A DNA stretch of 64,000 bases from Siphonodentalium dalli. Taxonomy: Eukaryota; Mollusca; Scaphopoda; Gadilida; Siphonodentaliidae. Below, piece by piece: positions 36,312-48,180 of the stretch; the first letter of the stretch is position 1; each line of letters opens with the position of its first letter. Made by a program: the position numbers and the translations under genes. The notes under the pieces were generated by a model that was not told the DNA's origin, made no database searches, and saw nothing but the letters and a program-made list of their open reading frames with translations. The stretch covers positions 63,533,094-63,597,093 of the forward strand of contig CP136065.1 in assembly GCA_032622095.1 (NCBI GenBank), given 5' to 3'.

Positions 36312-36420
36312 ACTGAGTAAGGAAAGGTTTATGGTGTATGCAGATCATGCCATTAATCTCTACTCTGGCTACGGCGATAAAGATCATATTCCACCAGCTG
36401 AAAGACTGAGAACTTATTGA
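36312..36420 (+). CDS. Candidate alternative SAMD8 terminal exon, partly a hAT-like MITE
   Basis: The acceptor is tatgtttgcag, with AG at 36310-36311. If exon 4 is cut at 33413, the leftover AG plus the first A here gives Arg, and the frame stays open for 35 more codons to TGA 36418-36420. The long form would be 460 residues. The last 26 codons lie in the left end of the MITE at 36341-36898. An AATAAA lies at 36575-36580 inside that MITE. Against it: the donor gtgaac is weak at +5, and part of the frame is repeat sequence, so the openness may be chance. Confidence 0.25.
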
Positions 36421-36898
36421 TATTCTGATGGGGAAACTTCAAAACTTTGATCAGACAATGCAAGGAACATATTTCTTTTTATTATTATTAATTTCAAAGT
36501 GGGGTGTACCAGCTTGTGATTGCATGATTAAATGATGTTTGTCAGCTAATTTCGCAATATATACTATATTCCGTAATAAATCATTTCAGCTTGTGATTGC
36601 ATGATTTAAGCGATGTTTGTGAGCTGATTTCGCAATATATATTGAATTGATTGTAAGTGACACATGATTGTAAGTGACACAAAGCACAATCGGCTCACAA
36701 AAATCATCTAAAAATGCAATCTTGAGCTTGGACCTTCACCTACTGTGAAATACATTATTAAGGAACAAGTATTAATACAGATATGTTACCCAATGTTATA
36801 AAGTTCCCGTCAGAACATAACAAATTTCCCAGGTTTTAAACTGGTGACATATGATCTCTACAGACATAGCCAGAGTAGAGATTCATGGCATGATCTAG
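36341..36898. mobile_element. hAT-like MITE, GATCATGCC family, copy 1
   Basis: Ends CAGATCATGCC / CTAGATCATGCC inverted, extending through aatctctactctggcta (~45 bp). 8-bp direct repeat GGTGTATG at 36333-36340 and 36899-36906. It overlaps the candidate SAMD8 terminal exon. Confidence 0.82.
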
Positions 36899-37132
36899 GG
36901 TGTATGTTGAAAATATGTGTGGATCAGTTGTTATATTTTGAATAATTCCATTTGCTTCATTTTCATGAATGAAAATATTTGTGCACTAATTGTTACCACA
37001 CCTAAAGCTATATTTACAAAAGTGTTATATTTATTAATATGTACATGTATTTTGATTCAGAGCTTTATAAAATAATGACTGCTGAGATACTATAGTTAGT
37101 GTCCTGCTAATATTTGGTAATCAACATATTTG

Positions 37133-38408
37133 AATCAACAATCAGTGCAGACCAAGTCTTCTCAGTCCACAACAGCTTGGGATGTCAGTTGGGATGATGC
37201 TGTTTTGGACAGAGTCCCGTCTCATTACTCTTCTATAACCGACTTTCATTGAAAAGATGTACTACATTTACATGTGAAGCCCGGGCATTTAAGTTAACCC
37301 CTGATTATAGCTTACAAACAGTGTTTGCGAACACAATTGTGAATGGGACTTCCTTAAATTGGATGAAGATTTTCATTTGATCAACAGATTTTGATGATTC
37401 TTTCTTACCATTACTAATGGTAAATTATTCAATACAGATTGATTTTGAATCGCTCAAAAGGTATTAAAGCCGTGGTGAGTCGTTGAGTTTTATGCTTCTT
37501 TGTCCACATCAGAGTGGTAGGCAACTAATGGACATCGATTCTTGTGTCGTATTTTCGTTGTATTTTCCACAATTGGTAGAGGTATGTAAATCACATTAAA
37601 ACCGTAGCTCGATCGGGCTAAGATAGACGAAATGAGCTAAATAGACCATTTTACATGTGTGCCCGGCCTGATCATGATGTCTCAGGACTGCAACTGTGTC
37701 AACGTCCCCTGTTTTCGTTTTTGAAACAACCAGGTCAAAATCATCGTCAATGTCTTTCGTGGACATGAAATCATCTGCCATTTGACAAACAGTTTTTGAT
37801 CTGTTGACTGATATAATTGTCCATTTGCCTTCCAACGCATTCTGCACGATACAAATGTTCACCAAAGTCGCCTTTTTGTTATTATTTTTAAACAGGAAGT
37901 TCGTCGAATTATCCGCCCTAGTTTGTGAATGTAAAGTCCGGATAGATTTGCAGTCCTGATAGATTTGCAGTTTGCGTAAAGTTTCAAGACGAAGTTATCG
38001 GCGTGGGGTGGTTTGGGATATGCGGTATTTATATATTTATTATTTACAGCTGCCAATAAATAAGGGGTAGCGCAGGGTTTATTTGGGAGGCGGCGATCCC
38101 TGAGAAACGAACTATTTTATGTGATTGGCCTTACTTATAAATATCGTTACTTTGATATTCAACAGACCTCTAATATACGCATGTTTGATATCATGCTTGA
38201 AAAAGGCTGCCCTCTATGTTCATATAGGCACAGTGTCCATTTGACTTAATCTGAAAACATACAGGCAAGATAACTACCACCCACGATTCTGGGTGTAAAG
38301 TCTTATAGAAGAGTAGCGGGACGATATTCAGTCCAAAACAGCAACCCAGCCGAGTTCCCAAGCTGTTGTGGACCGAGAAGACTTGGTTTACAGTCGTTGC
38401 TGAATAAC
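37133..38408. repeat. Inverted repeat pair, ~115-bp arms, ~1.27 kb span
   Basis: The left arm (37133-37240), containing accaagtcttctcagtccac and aacagcttggga, recurs inverted at 38290-38408. This probably marks one transposon, or two opposed copies. No target duplication was found. The 89- and 65-codon minus frames inside are unrecognised. Confidence 0.6.
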
Positions 38409-38942
38409 TATGAAATATATATGAAATATTGCATTTATGTTTCAAATGTTACCTTTGTGTTGGAATGAACTGAATAATCAACATGATTGGGAGAATGGCA
38501 TTTTCTAATAATAGGCAGAGTACTATTAACAGTCCGTTAACAAAATTAAGAGTCAGAAAGGAACCTTGATGAAGAATATTTCAACAGACAACTGAGTTTG
38601 TCGGAGAACAGGTAAACCATTTGACACTAATTTTTCTCTGGTGTCTTTTTATACCCACATTTTTCGTTGAGACATGAATCATGGATGGTATATTTGGATT
38701 TGTCCATTTGTCTGTCTGGGCATATATCTCAGTCATGGGATACAGGATCCAAATGAAATTTGTGATGGATATTCACCAACATGACTGCATTCAAGGGGCA
38801 AGTGATGTCGTTCGTGTTTTCCTTTCCAGAGTTATCCTTCTATTTTCGTCTGGAAATAGTATTTTTTGTTTGTCCATGTTGCTCCCATCATGAACACCAT
38901 GAAAGGGTTATATAAAATGGTGTTTGATTTGTTTAACTCTTA

Positions 38943-39153
38943 CAGTAATGCCCTATGTAATCGACTCCTTAACCACAGCAGAATTAGGTAAATTTTCAGG
39001 ATTTATTCGGAAATATGGCCTGTTGCCATTCATCGGAAAGCTCTCAGTGAGTGCTTTCCAATGAATGGCAACAAGCCATATTTCCGAATAAATCCTGAAA
39101 AGTTACCCATAATTCTGTTGTGGTTAAGGAGTCTATTACATAGGGCATTACTG
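38943..39153. mobile_element. pogo/Tigger-like foldback MITE, copy B
   Basis: 211 bp, almost entirely self-complementary: CAGTAATGCCCTATGTAATC pairs with the inverted right end. Loop near cagtgag. Left TA; right flank TG (decayed TA). Confidence 0.85.
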
Positions 39154-39238
39154 TGTGTCAATCAATTTTCAATTTAATTGTATTTCAATATTCGCAGGAG
39201 CCTATCTATAGTCATTAGTGTTAGAATGAACTAGGTCA

Positions 39239-39320
39239 CTGGGTCACTCAACCCACCGGTTATTAACTGGGTCACTCAACCCACCGGTTATTAACTGGGT
39301 CACTCAACCCACCGGTTATT
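39239..39320. repeat. 28-bp tandem repeat, three copies
   Basis: gggtcactcaacccaccggt followed by tattaact, at 39241, 39269 and 39297. The copies are identical except for the last bases. Confidence 0.95.
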
Positions 39321-39324
39321 GACT

Positions 39325-40364
39325 ATTTTGTCTGTGTTTTCCTGCCTTCTTCTATGTAAGGGTAGTGTTTGCTTGTTTTTATATTGTTGACCTTTACCCT
39401 AAATAATCCCAATCACTTGGTGGAAGCATCCATGTACACATGTACACCGGCTACATTTGGAGGACGTTGATTCTTATGAGTTCGCAAAGGCCTTTTCAAG
39501 ACTTGCGTAAGCCTATATTATGACTCATGTTGATTGAAATTCAGACCGCCCACATTTCTCATTAAAAATAGTTTTACAATTGACTGATATTTGCTTTCGG
39601 TTTCGTTACTAATAACAAATAACGTGGTGACTGTTTAAAATCTTGGAATTATTTAATTATTTTCTCCTTGCTATGTATTATTGGTCAATATTGGATTCTA
39701 TGTTCAGTGTTCAGTGTTGCATTAGTTTGCATAATGTCAAAATTTTTAAACTCTGTGTGTTATTAGCAATGTCACAGAAAATGCATTACGCTCTTTTTAG
39801 CTAGATGTCAATGTTTATTGGAATCCCTGTCACTCTATAGGAATTCCGACAAACTTCTGATTGGCTTCATCACTTTACCATGGAATGTTGTGATTGGCTG
39901 ACCCTGACATAATGCTTCTTGGAAGTAATGGGATTCCCTGCTATTTACATGTATTTCAGATTCTCGAACACATAGCTTGTTCAATTGTCTGTATTTCAAT
40001 TAGACTGATTACGACCAAACAGATCTTAAGCTTTTTGATTCAAATAATTGAGACAGCACCTACTGTAAATTTTAAACTATATGATTTGAACTGTGCGGCC
40101 TCTAAATTCACCCTCAGTCTTGGACAATTTTCATCCAGTGATTGGGCTTATTGTGTATTTATCAATCATACTCACGGTGTGCCAAATAGCTAATGTTTGA
40201 AAGCTGTTTCTTTTGCCTAGTCTGATGAATTTGAAAGCTATTATATTTATATTTTTGTATTCTTCTCAAGGAAATTAGGACATTGGTATATCTATGATTC
40301 CGAATCCATTGTCCATAAATTTGTGAATTGCTTTCACAGCTTTGTTAAAGATGTACAATTCGAG
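39325..40364. other. No gene recognised
   Basis: AT-rich. The 99-codon frame at 39894 shows no domain, and I see no splice-bounded similarity to a known protein. Confidence 0.5.
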
Positions 40365-40368
40365 TTAA

Positions 40369-40952
40369 AGGGGTACTGTACGCCATTTGCATTAAATTTC
40401 CGGTGACAACAACGATCTAATATCGATAATATATAGAAACATAAGTAATTTGAGTCGAAGATGTATTCTGTAAACGCTCAGGTTAATATGCTATCTTAAA
40501 ATTTAATAATTTAAAAGTTAATAATTTGATATAAATTGAATTTATGACTGGAGCCATAAAATGGCGTCAATTAAATTACGAATTTCCGTAATCAAAATAA
40601 AGTAATTGAGGGATACTGGATGTTAAACCGATCGCACACACGATTGCTTAAAATATTATAATGATACGGGGAGAACACTCAAGTCACTCACTGACTAGCG
40701 ACGATACAATAACTTAAATGATTATATTGGACTGGTATGCCTATAATATAACTTTTATTTGATTCATTTGGTTGAAAACTGTACAAAAATTACTCGACAA
40801 CGACAATTTGTATTTTTGCATTCCGGTAAATTTTGTCATCCGTAACACTACTTCGTACTCAACAGTCTTTCAAATAATGAAAAAATTGTTACCTTATTCT
40901 CTGACTCGGAGACTATAGAAACCAACAACAACATTTGGCTTACAGTACCCCT
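40369..40952. mobile_element. TTAA-flanked MITE, AGGGGTACTG family
   Basis: 584 bp. Ends AGGGGTACTGTACGCC / AGGGGTACTGTAAGCC inverted; TTAA at 40365-40368 and 40953-40956 (the latter shared with the next element). Confidence 0.87.
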
Positions 40953-40956
40953 TTAA

Positions 40957-41326
40957 CACTCCTAAATTACTGTTGCTTTGGCTTCGTGGGTAAAAATTTT
41001 TTTATTCGAGTTAGGAACCCACCCATCAAAGCTCAGAGTTATCAGATATAAAAAATTTTAATCTGCTATTTTTCACCACCTGGATTATTTGGCGGCCTGG
41101 CAAATATTCGACGAATGCCGACCGACATACTCTCGGTACAAAATTGTGTTGAACAAAATGTTGATATATAACACTTTTTGAGCAATTTTATTCTATAGTT
41201 GACAGTACAGTGGTTAGCATTTTGTTTTTTGTCAGTTAATCGATTCTGATAACTGAAGCGGCATTTCAAGAAATGTTGTTGTTGAAATCTGATGGTATGG
41301 GGACCATCAAATCGGAATGTGTACCT
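40957..41326. mobile_element. TTAA-flanked element, AGGTACTC family, inverted copy
   Basis: Reverse orientation to the copies at 19220 and 63107. It begins cactcctaaattactgttg and ends ccgat...acattccgat/gtacct. TTAA at 40953-40956 and 41327-41330. Confidence 0.75.
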
Positions 41327-41627
41327 TTAATTTAAAGACCCAAAAAATTTTCAATGAAAAGGAGAAGTCTATGTTTTCAGGTACCAAGAACATCTGCAAA
41401 ATATAACTTTTTTTTACTAGTTCAGTTTACATATCCATGATGAAGATCATGAGATGGAACTTAAATTGTTCGTTATACTCGCATCCAGGCCTCAATAACC
41501 AGTGAACACTGCGAAATCACAGGAAAAACAGAAACAAAATTCCAATTGAATCGGATTAAGTAGCATTCAGACGAATCCGTTGCATTTGTCTGTACATTGT
41601 GTTGTCACGACCTGTTGTCTGTGTTAA

Positions 41628-41901
41628 AGGGGTACTGTACACTAGATCTTGTCATTTAGGGACCATCTCCTTTCATACTCAACATAATATACGCAACAAT
41701 TGAATGAATTTGAGCCATGGATGAGTGCAAAGTACACTTGCATGTTCAAGAAATGATGCAAACAACATGGTAATTATAATGAAAATGAATTTATGACTGG
41801 AGTCATAGATTCATTTTCATTATAATTACCATGTTGCTTGCATCGTTCATATACATGTAGCACATGAGTGTATTTTGCACTAATCCATGGCTCAAATTCA
41901 T
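41628..41901. repeat. AGGGGTACTG left end plus ~200-bp hairpin
   Basis: TTAA at 41624-41627, then AGGGGTACTGTAC; no matching right end was found. From 41704 to 41901 two arms (gaatttgagccatgga ... aaccatg, and inverse) fold around atgactggagtcat. Confidence 0.7.
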
Positions 41902-41906
41902 TAAAC

Positions 41907-42362
41907 CGTTCACACAAGTGTGTATATTGCATTATAGCTCTGAGCCTCTGAGCTTCCGATTAATAATTGCAGCTAATAATTTTGTTGTTGGAATAAATGA
42001 AATATTTCAAATCAATCCATCTCTAATCAATTAATTCTACGATAATGTCAACCCTGTCAAATCCAACAATTAACACTTTATTGAAATAAATACAAGTTGA
42101 TTGTCGTTCACATCGAATACATCTTTTATCAAGAAACTTCAGAACACATACCATATAAGTCAAAAGGTATGCCTTACATTGCATTGAAAATAGAATATCT
42201 CTGTTGCATGCGTTAATGGATACAATGTAACTGATGCATCGCAGCCCTCTGCACGTCTTGGTGTTATTGTCTGTAATCCTGTTTCAACACAATGTACACA
42301 ATGAATTCATCAATCTGAACACTACTTTAAAGTAGTTGATTTCTACTATTTTGTTGTTGATT
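41907..42362. other. No gene recognised
   Basis: AT-rich filler between the hairpin and the next AGGCCC copy. Confidence 0.5.
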
Positions 42363-42365
42363 GAT

Positions 42366-42784
42366 TTAATTTTCGAATGCCCAGATAACATTATTCCATA
42401 TTATATACCATTTGGAAGAGGAACCAAAAAAATATATATTCCACCAGAATACGAAGCAGCTGTGGCCTAGGACTGCTCACCAAGTGATAGAGATTCATTC
42501 CAAGACTCCCCCCCCCCCCCTTGTCAACCCAGAATGCATCAGAATTCAAACTAAGAGATAGAGTTATCCCCCTTCTATTGAGTATTATGGACTTTATAGT
42601 ACAGTCCGGATCAAAATTAAATACAGGACACACCTTGGTACCTCGATAAAAACAACATGTTCCCAGTTTATTCGACCGGATCAGTTAATAATACAATGTT
42701 TTGGAGCTTCCTCTTTCAAATGGTATATAACATGGAATATGTTGTATATAATGTGATCTGGTGATTCGAAAATTAAGTGGGCCT
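42366..42784. mobile_element. AGGCCC-family MITE, copy 4 (left end truncated)
   Basis: Starts within the left end at ttaattttcgaatgcccag; right end ttaagtgggcct, with TTAA at 42785-42788. Contains a C10 tract near 42510. Most like the copy at 12217. Confidence 0.78.
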
Positions 42785-42840
42785 TTAACCAAAAAAAAGT
42801 TCCATGCGTTGGCAGAGTATTCAATTCCAGACCTATTTAA

Positions 42841-43081
42841 CCCTTCCATGACTGGAGCTTCCTGACTTTTTTCAAAAACCTTGTCCCAATGCATTCTCTT
42901 ATATATGCGAGTCTACCATAGGGAGCCTCGCATATATAATAGAATACGTTGGCCTAACAATATTTCCCTTGACCCTTTAAGCCAGTGCATTCTCTTATTT
43001 ATGTGAGGCTCCACATATATAGCAGAAAGTACTGGCTCAGATATCTAATGCTGCACCAGCGCAGCTTCCGTCATGAAAGGG
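42841..43081. mobile_element. TTAA double-hairpin MITE
   Basis: Ends CCCTTCCATGACTGGAGCTT / CCCTTTCATGACGGAAGC inverted. TTAA at 42837-42840 and 43082-43085. Two decayed tctcttatatatgcgag hairpins inside. Confidence 0.85.
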
Positions 43082-43085
43082 TTAA

Positions 43086-43326
43086 CCCTTCCATGACTGG
43101 AGCTTCCTGAAATTTTGTGAAAACCCTGTGCTATTCTGTTATATATGCAAGTCTCCCATAGCGAGTCTCACATATATACACAAATACATTGGTCTAACAA
43201 TATTTACCTTGACCTTGTAAGCCTATGCATTCTCTTATATATGCAAGGCTCCCTATGGGAGACTCGCATATATAAGGGAACGCACTGGTACAGGATCATT
43301 AATGTGCAGCTCCCATCATGAAAGGA
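43086..43326. mobile_element. TTAA double-hairpin MITE sharing a TTAA with its neighbour
   Basis: Same ends as the element before it. Its left TTAA (43082-43085) is the right TTAA of that copy; right TTAA at 43327-43330. Confidence 0.85.
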
Positions 43327-43689
43327 TTAATCTGCTGGTCATATAATGAAGTTAAATTTTTGATTTATTTTGATGGGTAAGTAGTAAAGTTCTGTTTATA
43401 TTCATGTGTGACTTTAATTATAAATCAGTATCATGTAGAAATTCACAATCTAAACAGTTATATTCAAAATTTACTAATAATTAACCACCATTCCATTTTG
43501 TGCTACATTTGGTGAGAAATTTTTCAGTCTGATTGGTTTGTAAATTTTAACAGTTAAATTATAAGGCCAGGTAATCTTATTGGTTATTTAAGAAATGAAT
43601 GTACATGTAGTTGGGGAGTGTATTATTGAGTGATCTAAATGTGCTATGGTTGTTGAGTACATTGTGTGATCCCTGTTAATATATGTTAA

Positions 43690-44080
43690 CCCTTTACCCA
43701 ACAGAAGGGCCCTGTGCCAATGCATTCTCTTATATATGCGAGTCGACCATAGGTCGCCTCGCATATATAAGAGAATGCATTGGCTTAACACATTAAAAAT
43801 TATAAAATTGTTAAAGAATGTAAGAAAAAATGGTAAAAAGTTTTTAAAAAAGTTTTTTTTTAGGCCAATGCATTCTCTTATATATGCGAGGCGACCTATG
43901 GTCGACTCGCATATATAAGAGAATGCATTGGCACAGGGCTAACTGTAACTATCACAATGTGGTCAAGGAGCCGATTCCAATGATATCCATATTTGTATGG
44001 TTCTATTGAGACAGACCGAAGATATTTTAGGCTGTTGAAGCTTTATTTGGCCGGTTTTGGCCGGTTTGTTGGGTAAAGGG
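43690..44080. mobile_element. TTAA double-hairpin MITE, CCCTTTACCCAACA family, copy 1
   Basis: 391 bp. Ends CCCTTTACCCAACAG / CCCTTTACCCAACAAACC inverted; TTAA at 43686-43689 and 44081-44084. Two 67-base perfect hairpins (43717-43783 and 43865-43931) that are reverse complements of each other. Confidence 0.9.
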
Positions 44081-44240
44081 TTAATATATGTTCACTAAAT
44101 GAATTAAATTTCTTATGCAAGTTTACAACCATAAAATGATGGTCAAGTTTGATTTTGGGTTCCATTTTCATGAAGGTTACGGAACTTTTATGACTTTATA
44201 ATTATGGTTTTCTTGGTTTCTGGATGATAACTTCAATTAA

Positions 44241-44633
44241 CCCTTTACCCAACAGAAGGGCCCTGTGCCAATGCATTCTCTTATATATGCGAGTCGACCA
44301 TAGGTCGCCTCGCATATATAAGAGAATGCATTGGCTTAACACATTAAAAATTATAAAATTGTTAAAGAATGTAAGAAAAAATGGTAAAAAGTGTTAAAAA
44401 AAAGATTTTTTTTAGGCCAATGCATTCTCTTATATATGCGAGGCGACCTATGGTCGACTCGCATATATAAGAGAATGCATTGGCAGAGGGCATAACTGTA
44501 ACTATCACAATGTGGTCAAGGAGCCGGTTCCAATGATATCCATATTTGTATGGTTCTATTGAGACAGACCGAAGATATTTTAGGCTGTTGAAGCTTTATT
44601 TGGCCGGTTTTGGCCGGTTTGTTGGGTAAAGGG
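44241..44633. mobile_element. TTAA double-hairpin MITE, CCCTTTACCCAACA family, copy 2
   Basis: 393 bp, differing from the copy at 43690 by only a handful of bases. TTAA at 44237-44240 and 44634-44637. Confidence 0.9.
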
Positions 44634-44787
44634 TTAATATTGACTGAATTGAATAAAATTTAGTTTGCAGATTTGAAACCATAAAGTACAGAACTATTTC
44701 GATGTTGGATCCCAGTCAGCCTATTTCTACTCGAGTTATGGGCCTTTTTCAACTTCATTTGGTGTTTTCTTTGTTCTCTGTTGTTAA

Positions 44788-45043
44788 CACTTTCATGACG
44801 GGAGCTGTGTTAGTGAAGCATTAAATACCCTGTGCCAGTGCATACTCTTATATATGCGAGTTTCCCCTCAGGGAGCCTCAGCTATATAAGAGAATGCTCT
44901 GGCTTACAAGGCCAAGGTAATTACTGTTAGGCCAATATATTCTCTTAGATATGCGAGGCTCCCTATGGGAGACTTCCATATATAAGAGAATTAACTGGCA
45001 CATGGTTTTCGCAAAAATTCAGGAAGCTTCAGTCATGGAAGGG
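44788..45043. mobile_element. TTAA double-hairpin MITE
   Basis: Ends ACTTTCATGACGGGAGCT / CCCTTCCATGACTGAAGCTT inverted; TTAA at 44784-44787 and 45044-45047. Both internal hairpins decayed. Confidence 0.83.
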
Positions 45044-45047
45044 TTAA

Positions 45048-45924
45048 GCACCAGTAGAAAACAATCATAAGTGCATAAAAATAATTAAACCTGAGGTGGG
45101 CCGTTATATCAAGGAGGCGGGTGATGATAATCTAGGTATTTATTAAATATTTATAATTATATATATCAATGGGGTATACTGTTTTGCATCTGTCCTTGCA
45201 TGCGTGGGAGTGGCTGTCTAGCCGTTCATACATCTGTTTGATGTATTTTCAGATCATAACTTGAAAAGTATTGATCGGATTTCAATGAAATTTTGTATGG
45301 ACGTTCATTACTGTGAGGACATTCAATCGTTTTGTTCGGGTTTTCCGTTCTGGAGTTATTCATCTTTGTTTATCTGGAAATGTTTGTCCTTCTGTCCGAT
45401 GTCTGTTCAGGTCATAACTTGGAACAATAGTGCTCGGATCTCAATGAAATTTGGAATGGACGTTCACTACTATGAGGACAATTAATCGAGTGTTCAATCG
45501 TTTTGTTTGGGTTGCATTGTTTTAATTATTTTAATAATTCAGTAACAAAATTACATTCCTATATATAAGTCTAGTTTATATTCGATGGTTAAAACTGTTT
45601 TAGATTTTTATGTGCTAACTGGAAGTCTGGAACCATGAATATATATTTAAATGAAGGGTACCGTACCACCTTAAAAACCATTTGTAGCACAGAAACATTA
45701 CTATAGACTCCAGTAGGGTGATATGGACACATGTCTCCCATCTTGTATTTATATCTAAAGATTGGCATGTCATTAATATTAACCCTGATCTATAATAGTC
45801 AGGTTCAGCCACAGCTATGTGTAACTTATAACATGTGTCACATTTACTGGTCAACTTCTAACATAAGTTAATATAATGTGTAGGTAATAGTAAGATGGTG
45901 AGGAGAAGCTGCCAAAACACTTTC
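45048..45924. other. Diverged ~155-bp duplication, otherwise nothing recognised
   Basis: cataacttg.aa.a.t then tcggat.tcaatgaaattt and tggacgttca occurs at about 45254-45320 and 45412-45475. The 74-codon frame at 45261 simply crosses this repeat. Confidence 0.55.
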
Positions 45925-45926
45925 TA

Positions 45927-46110
45927 CAGTAATGCCTGAAGTATATGACCCTTTAACCACAGCACAATTATGGGCAATTTTTCAGGATTTAGTCGGAAAT
46001 ATGGCCTGTTGCCATTCATGAATGGTAGCAAGCCATATTTCCAACTAAATCCTGAAAAAATTCCCATAATTGTGCTGTGGTTTTGGGGTCGATTATTTGG
46101 GACATTACTG
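45927..46110. mobile_element. pogo/Tigger-like foldback MITE, copy C
   Basis: Ends CAGTAATGCCTGAAGTAT / CAGTAATGTCCCAAATAAT inverted; TA on both sides (45925-45926, 46111-46112). Confidence 0.83.
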
Positions 46111-46114
46111 TATA

Positions 46115-46430
46115 CTGAATGGATTGTCCAATTCAGTTATAAAAGTATACATTGGAATGGTCTATTATTTATTTGGAGGGGTGTTCATGAAAAATAAACA
46201 GACAGTAAAAAAAAAAAAGTGCAGAAGGAGTCCTATTTATAGGAGGAAAATGTTCAGATAATAAGTTCAACGAATGGTGGTCGTTTGTTGAACTTATTAT
46301 ATGAACATTTTATAAAGGATAACTACTCATCAATGACGCTTTAGTATAGAAAGCGTTAAACTTATTATCTGAACAATTCCAATGGGATAACTACTCAGCA
46401 ATGATGCTTTAATATAGCAAGGGTTAATTC
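46115..46430. repeat. Dispersed repeat with GTTCAGATAATAAGTTCAAC inverted pair, copy 1
   Basis: cattggaatggtctattatt, then an inverted pair gttcagataataagttcaa/ttgaacttattat.tgaac, then ctactca.caatga.gcttta. Other copies start at about 47405 and 50455. Confidence 0.7.
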
Positions 46431-47112
46431 GCTTCAGTCATAATAAGATCTTTCAGTGCAGACAACTCCCATTCTCCCACTACCTTTGCAGTGCTGGTAG
46501 CCCAGCCCATTCAGTTGTCAGAAGATTGTTCCTATTTTCTACAAGTTTCATTTGCTACATGCTTGGCATTTAACTTCTAAACCATTTGACAGTGTGCATG
46601 TAGGTGGTGTGATCAGGGTGACTTCTGTTTGTAATGACAGCACATGTTACAAGTTACATGTATGTGGGCTGAAGCTGGCAATCTTGTTACCTCACTTTCA
46701 GAACTATTTTTGTCTATCGTTCACAACATAACCTTTCTTTTCATGCCATGACATGCTTCTTTTGAAGAGAATAAAACTATGCAAGAATCTAAACATGTTG
46801 TCTCTCTTGACTTGAAACGTATTTTATTTGCATATAATACAAAAGGGATCGGGGGCACAAGTTTTTTCAACTTATGAAGCCCCTCTCCCAATACAAAAAA
46901 CGATTAAGGATACAAATATTTACAGGACGAAAGCTGAACATATTTACATGTATGATTTCATGATTTTACGGCGCAGTGCCTTCCAGAGCATATTGCTATA
47001 TGGGTTATGGTTGATTTGGTACCTATAACATTGGGTGGAGTTCGTGTGATTCTTTGTTCGTTTTAACTAATGTCGGAGCAGGGTTTTGCGCAAATGGGTA
47101 TTTTCATCATAT
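46431..47112. other. No gene recognised
   Basis: AT-rich sequence with no exon, RNA gene or repeat boundary that I can support. Confidence 0.5.
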
Positions 47113-47113
47113 A

Positions 47114-47315
47114 CAGTAATTCCCTAAATAATTGACTCCTTCATCACAGCAGAATTATGGGTAACTTTTCAGGATTTATTCGGAAATATGGCTTGTTGCC
47201 ATTCACCGGAAAGCTCTCACTGAGAGCTTTCCGATGAATGTCAACAAGCCATATTTCCGACTAAATCCTGATAAAACTGCTCGGGTGAAGGAGTCGATTA
47301 TTTAGGGCATTACTG
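47114..47315. mobile_element. pogo/Tigger-like foldback MITE, copy D
   Basis: Ends CAGTAATTCCCTAAATAATT / CAGTAATGCCCTAAATAATC inverted; TA at 47112-47113 and 47316-47317. The loop is at gctctcactgagagc. Confidence 0.86.
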
Positions 47316-47404
47316 TATATGTTAATCAAGTGTTAGTCAGCTACATGTTGTCTCTGCCCCGTAATGGTATTAAAAGTTTTCTTAGAGTTAAACCTTTCTA
47401 TACT

Positions 47405-47655
47405 AAATGGTTTATCCCAGTCAGTTAAAAAGTGTACATCAGAATGGTCTATTATTGATTTGGAGGGATGTTAAGGTGGTAAAAGCAGACGACGGATACA
47501 TAAAGGTGCAGAAGGAGCCCTATTTATTGAGGGAGATGTTTAGATAATAAGTTCCATTGTCGTTTGTTGAACTTATCACTTGAACATGTCCTATGGGATA
47601 TCTAATTACCATTGATGCTTTAGTTTAGAAAGTTATTATCTGAACATTTCCTATG
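47405..47655. repeat. GTTCAGATAATAAG dispersed repeat, copy 2
   Basis: Same order of blocks as 46115, with the central inverted pair degraded (gtttagataataagttcc / gaacttatcacttgaac). Confidence 0.65.
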
Positions 47656-48180
47656 TATTCCTACATTTTTAGGTCAATCTTTTTAAAACTTGGCACAGAT
47701 ATTTAGTACCATGTGCACCTGCGATTTTGATGTCTGTCCGACTTTTTTTGGTTGAGTTATCCCTCTTTTTCGACTTAGAAAATCTTTTTGCAACATGCAG
47801 AATTTTGTCCGAGCTTTTATTCCTACAATTTTCGGTCAATAGGTTTAGGATTAGGGTTACGGGTTAGGTTTGTGCACCTGCAATAGGAATCTGTTATTTT
47901 AATATGACCATACGCTAGCGTAAGTAACGAAACAAAGCTAAACCACTCACATAAGGGTATCTGTAGCGTCTAAAAAAATTCTTATCAAGATCACTTTATA
48001 GATTCCTACCAAATAAGATTCACATGCATAAGGCTTATATTTCATGTCGATAATTATAAATAGTTTTATACATGTATGTTATCGAGAGTGGAACTGGACC
48101 TAACCATTATTAGCTCAACTTTAGTTTGAACTATTGCCATGGCTTTGTCGTCCGTCGTCCGTGTGTTTGTGTGTACGTGA
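47656..48180. other. No gene recognised
   Basis: The first part carries 'aacttggcacagatat' and 'gagttatccctctttttcgac' words shared with the 34.5-kb arrays. The rest is unremarkable. Confidence 0.5.
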
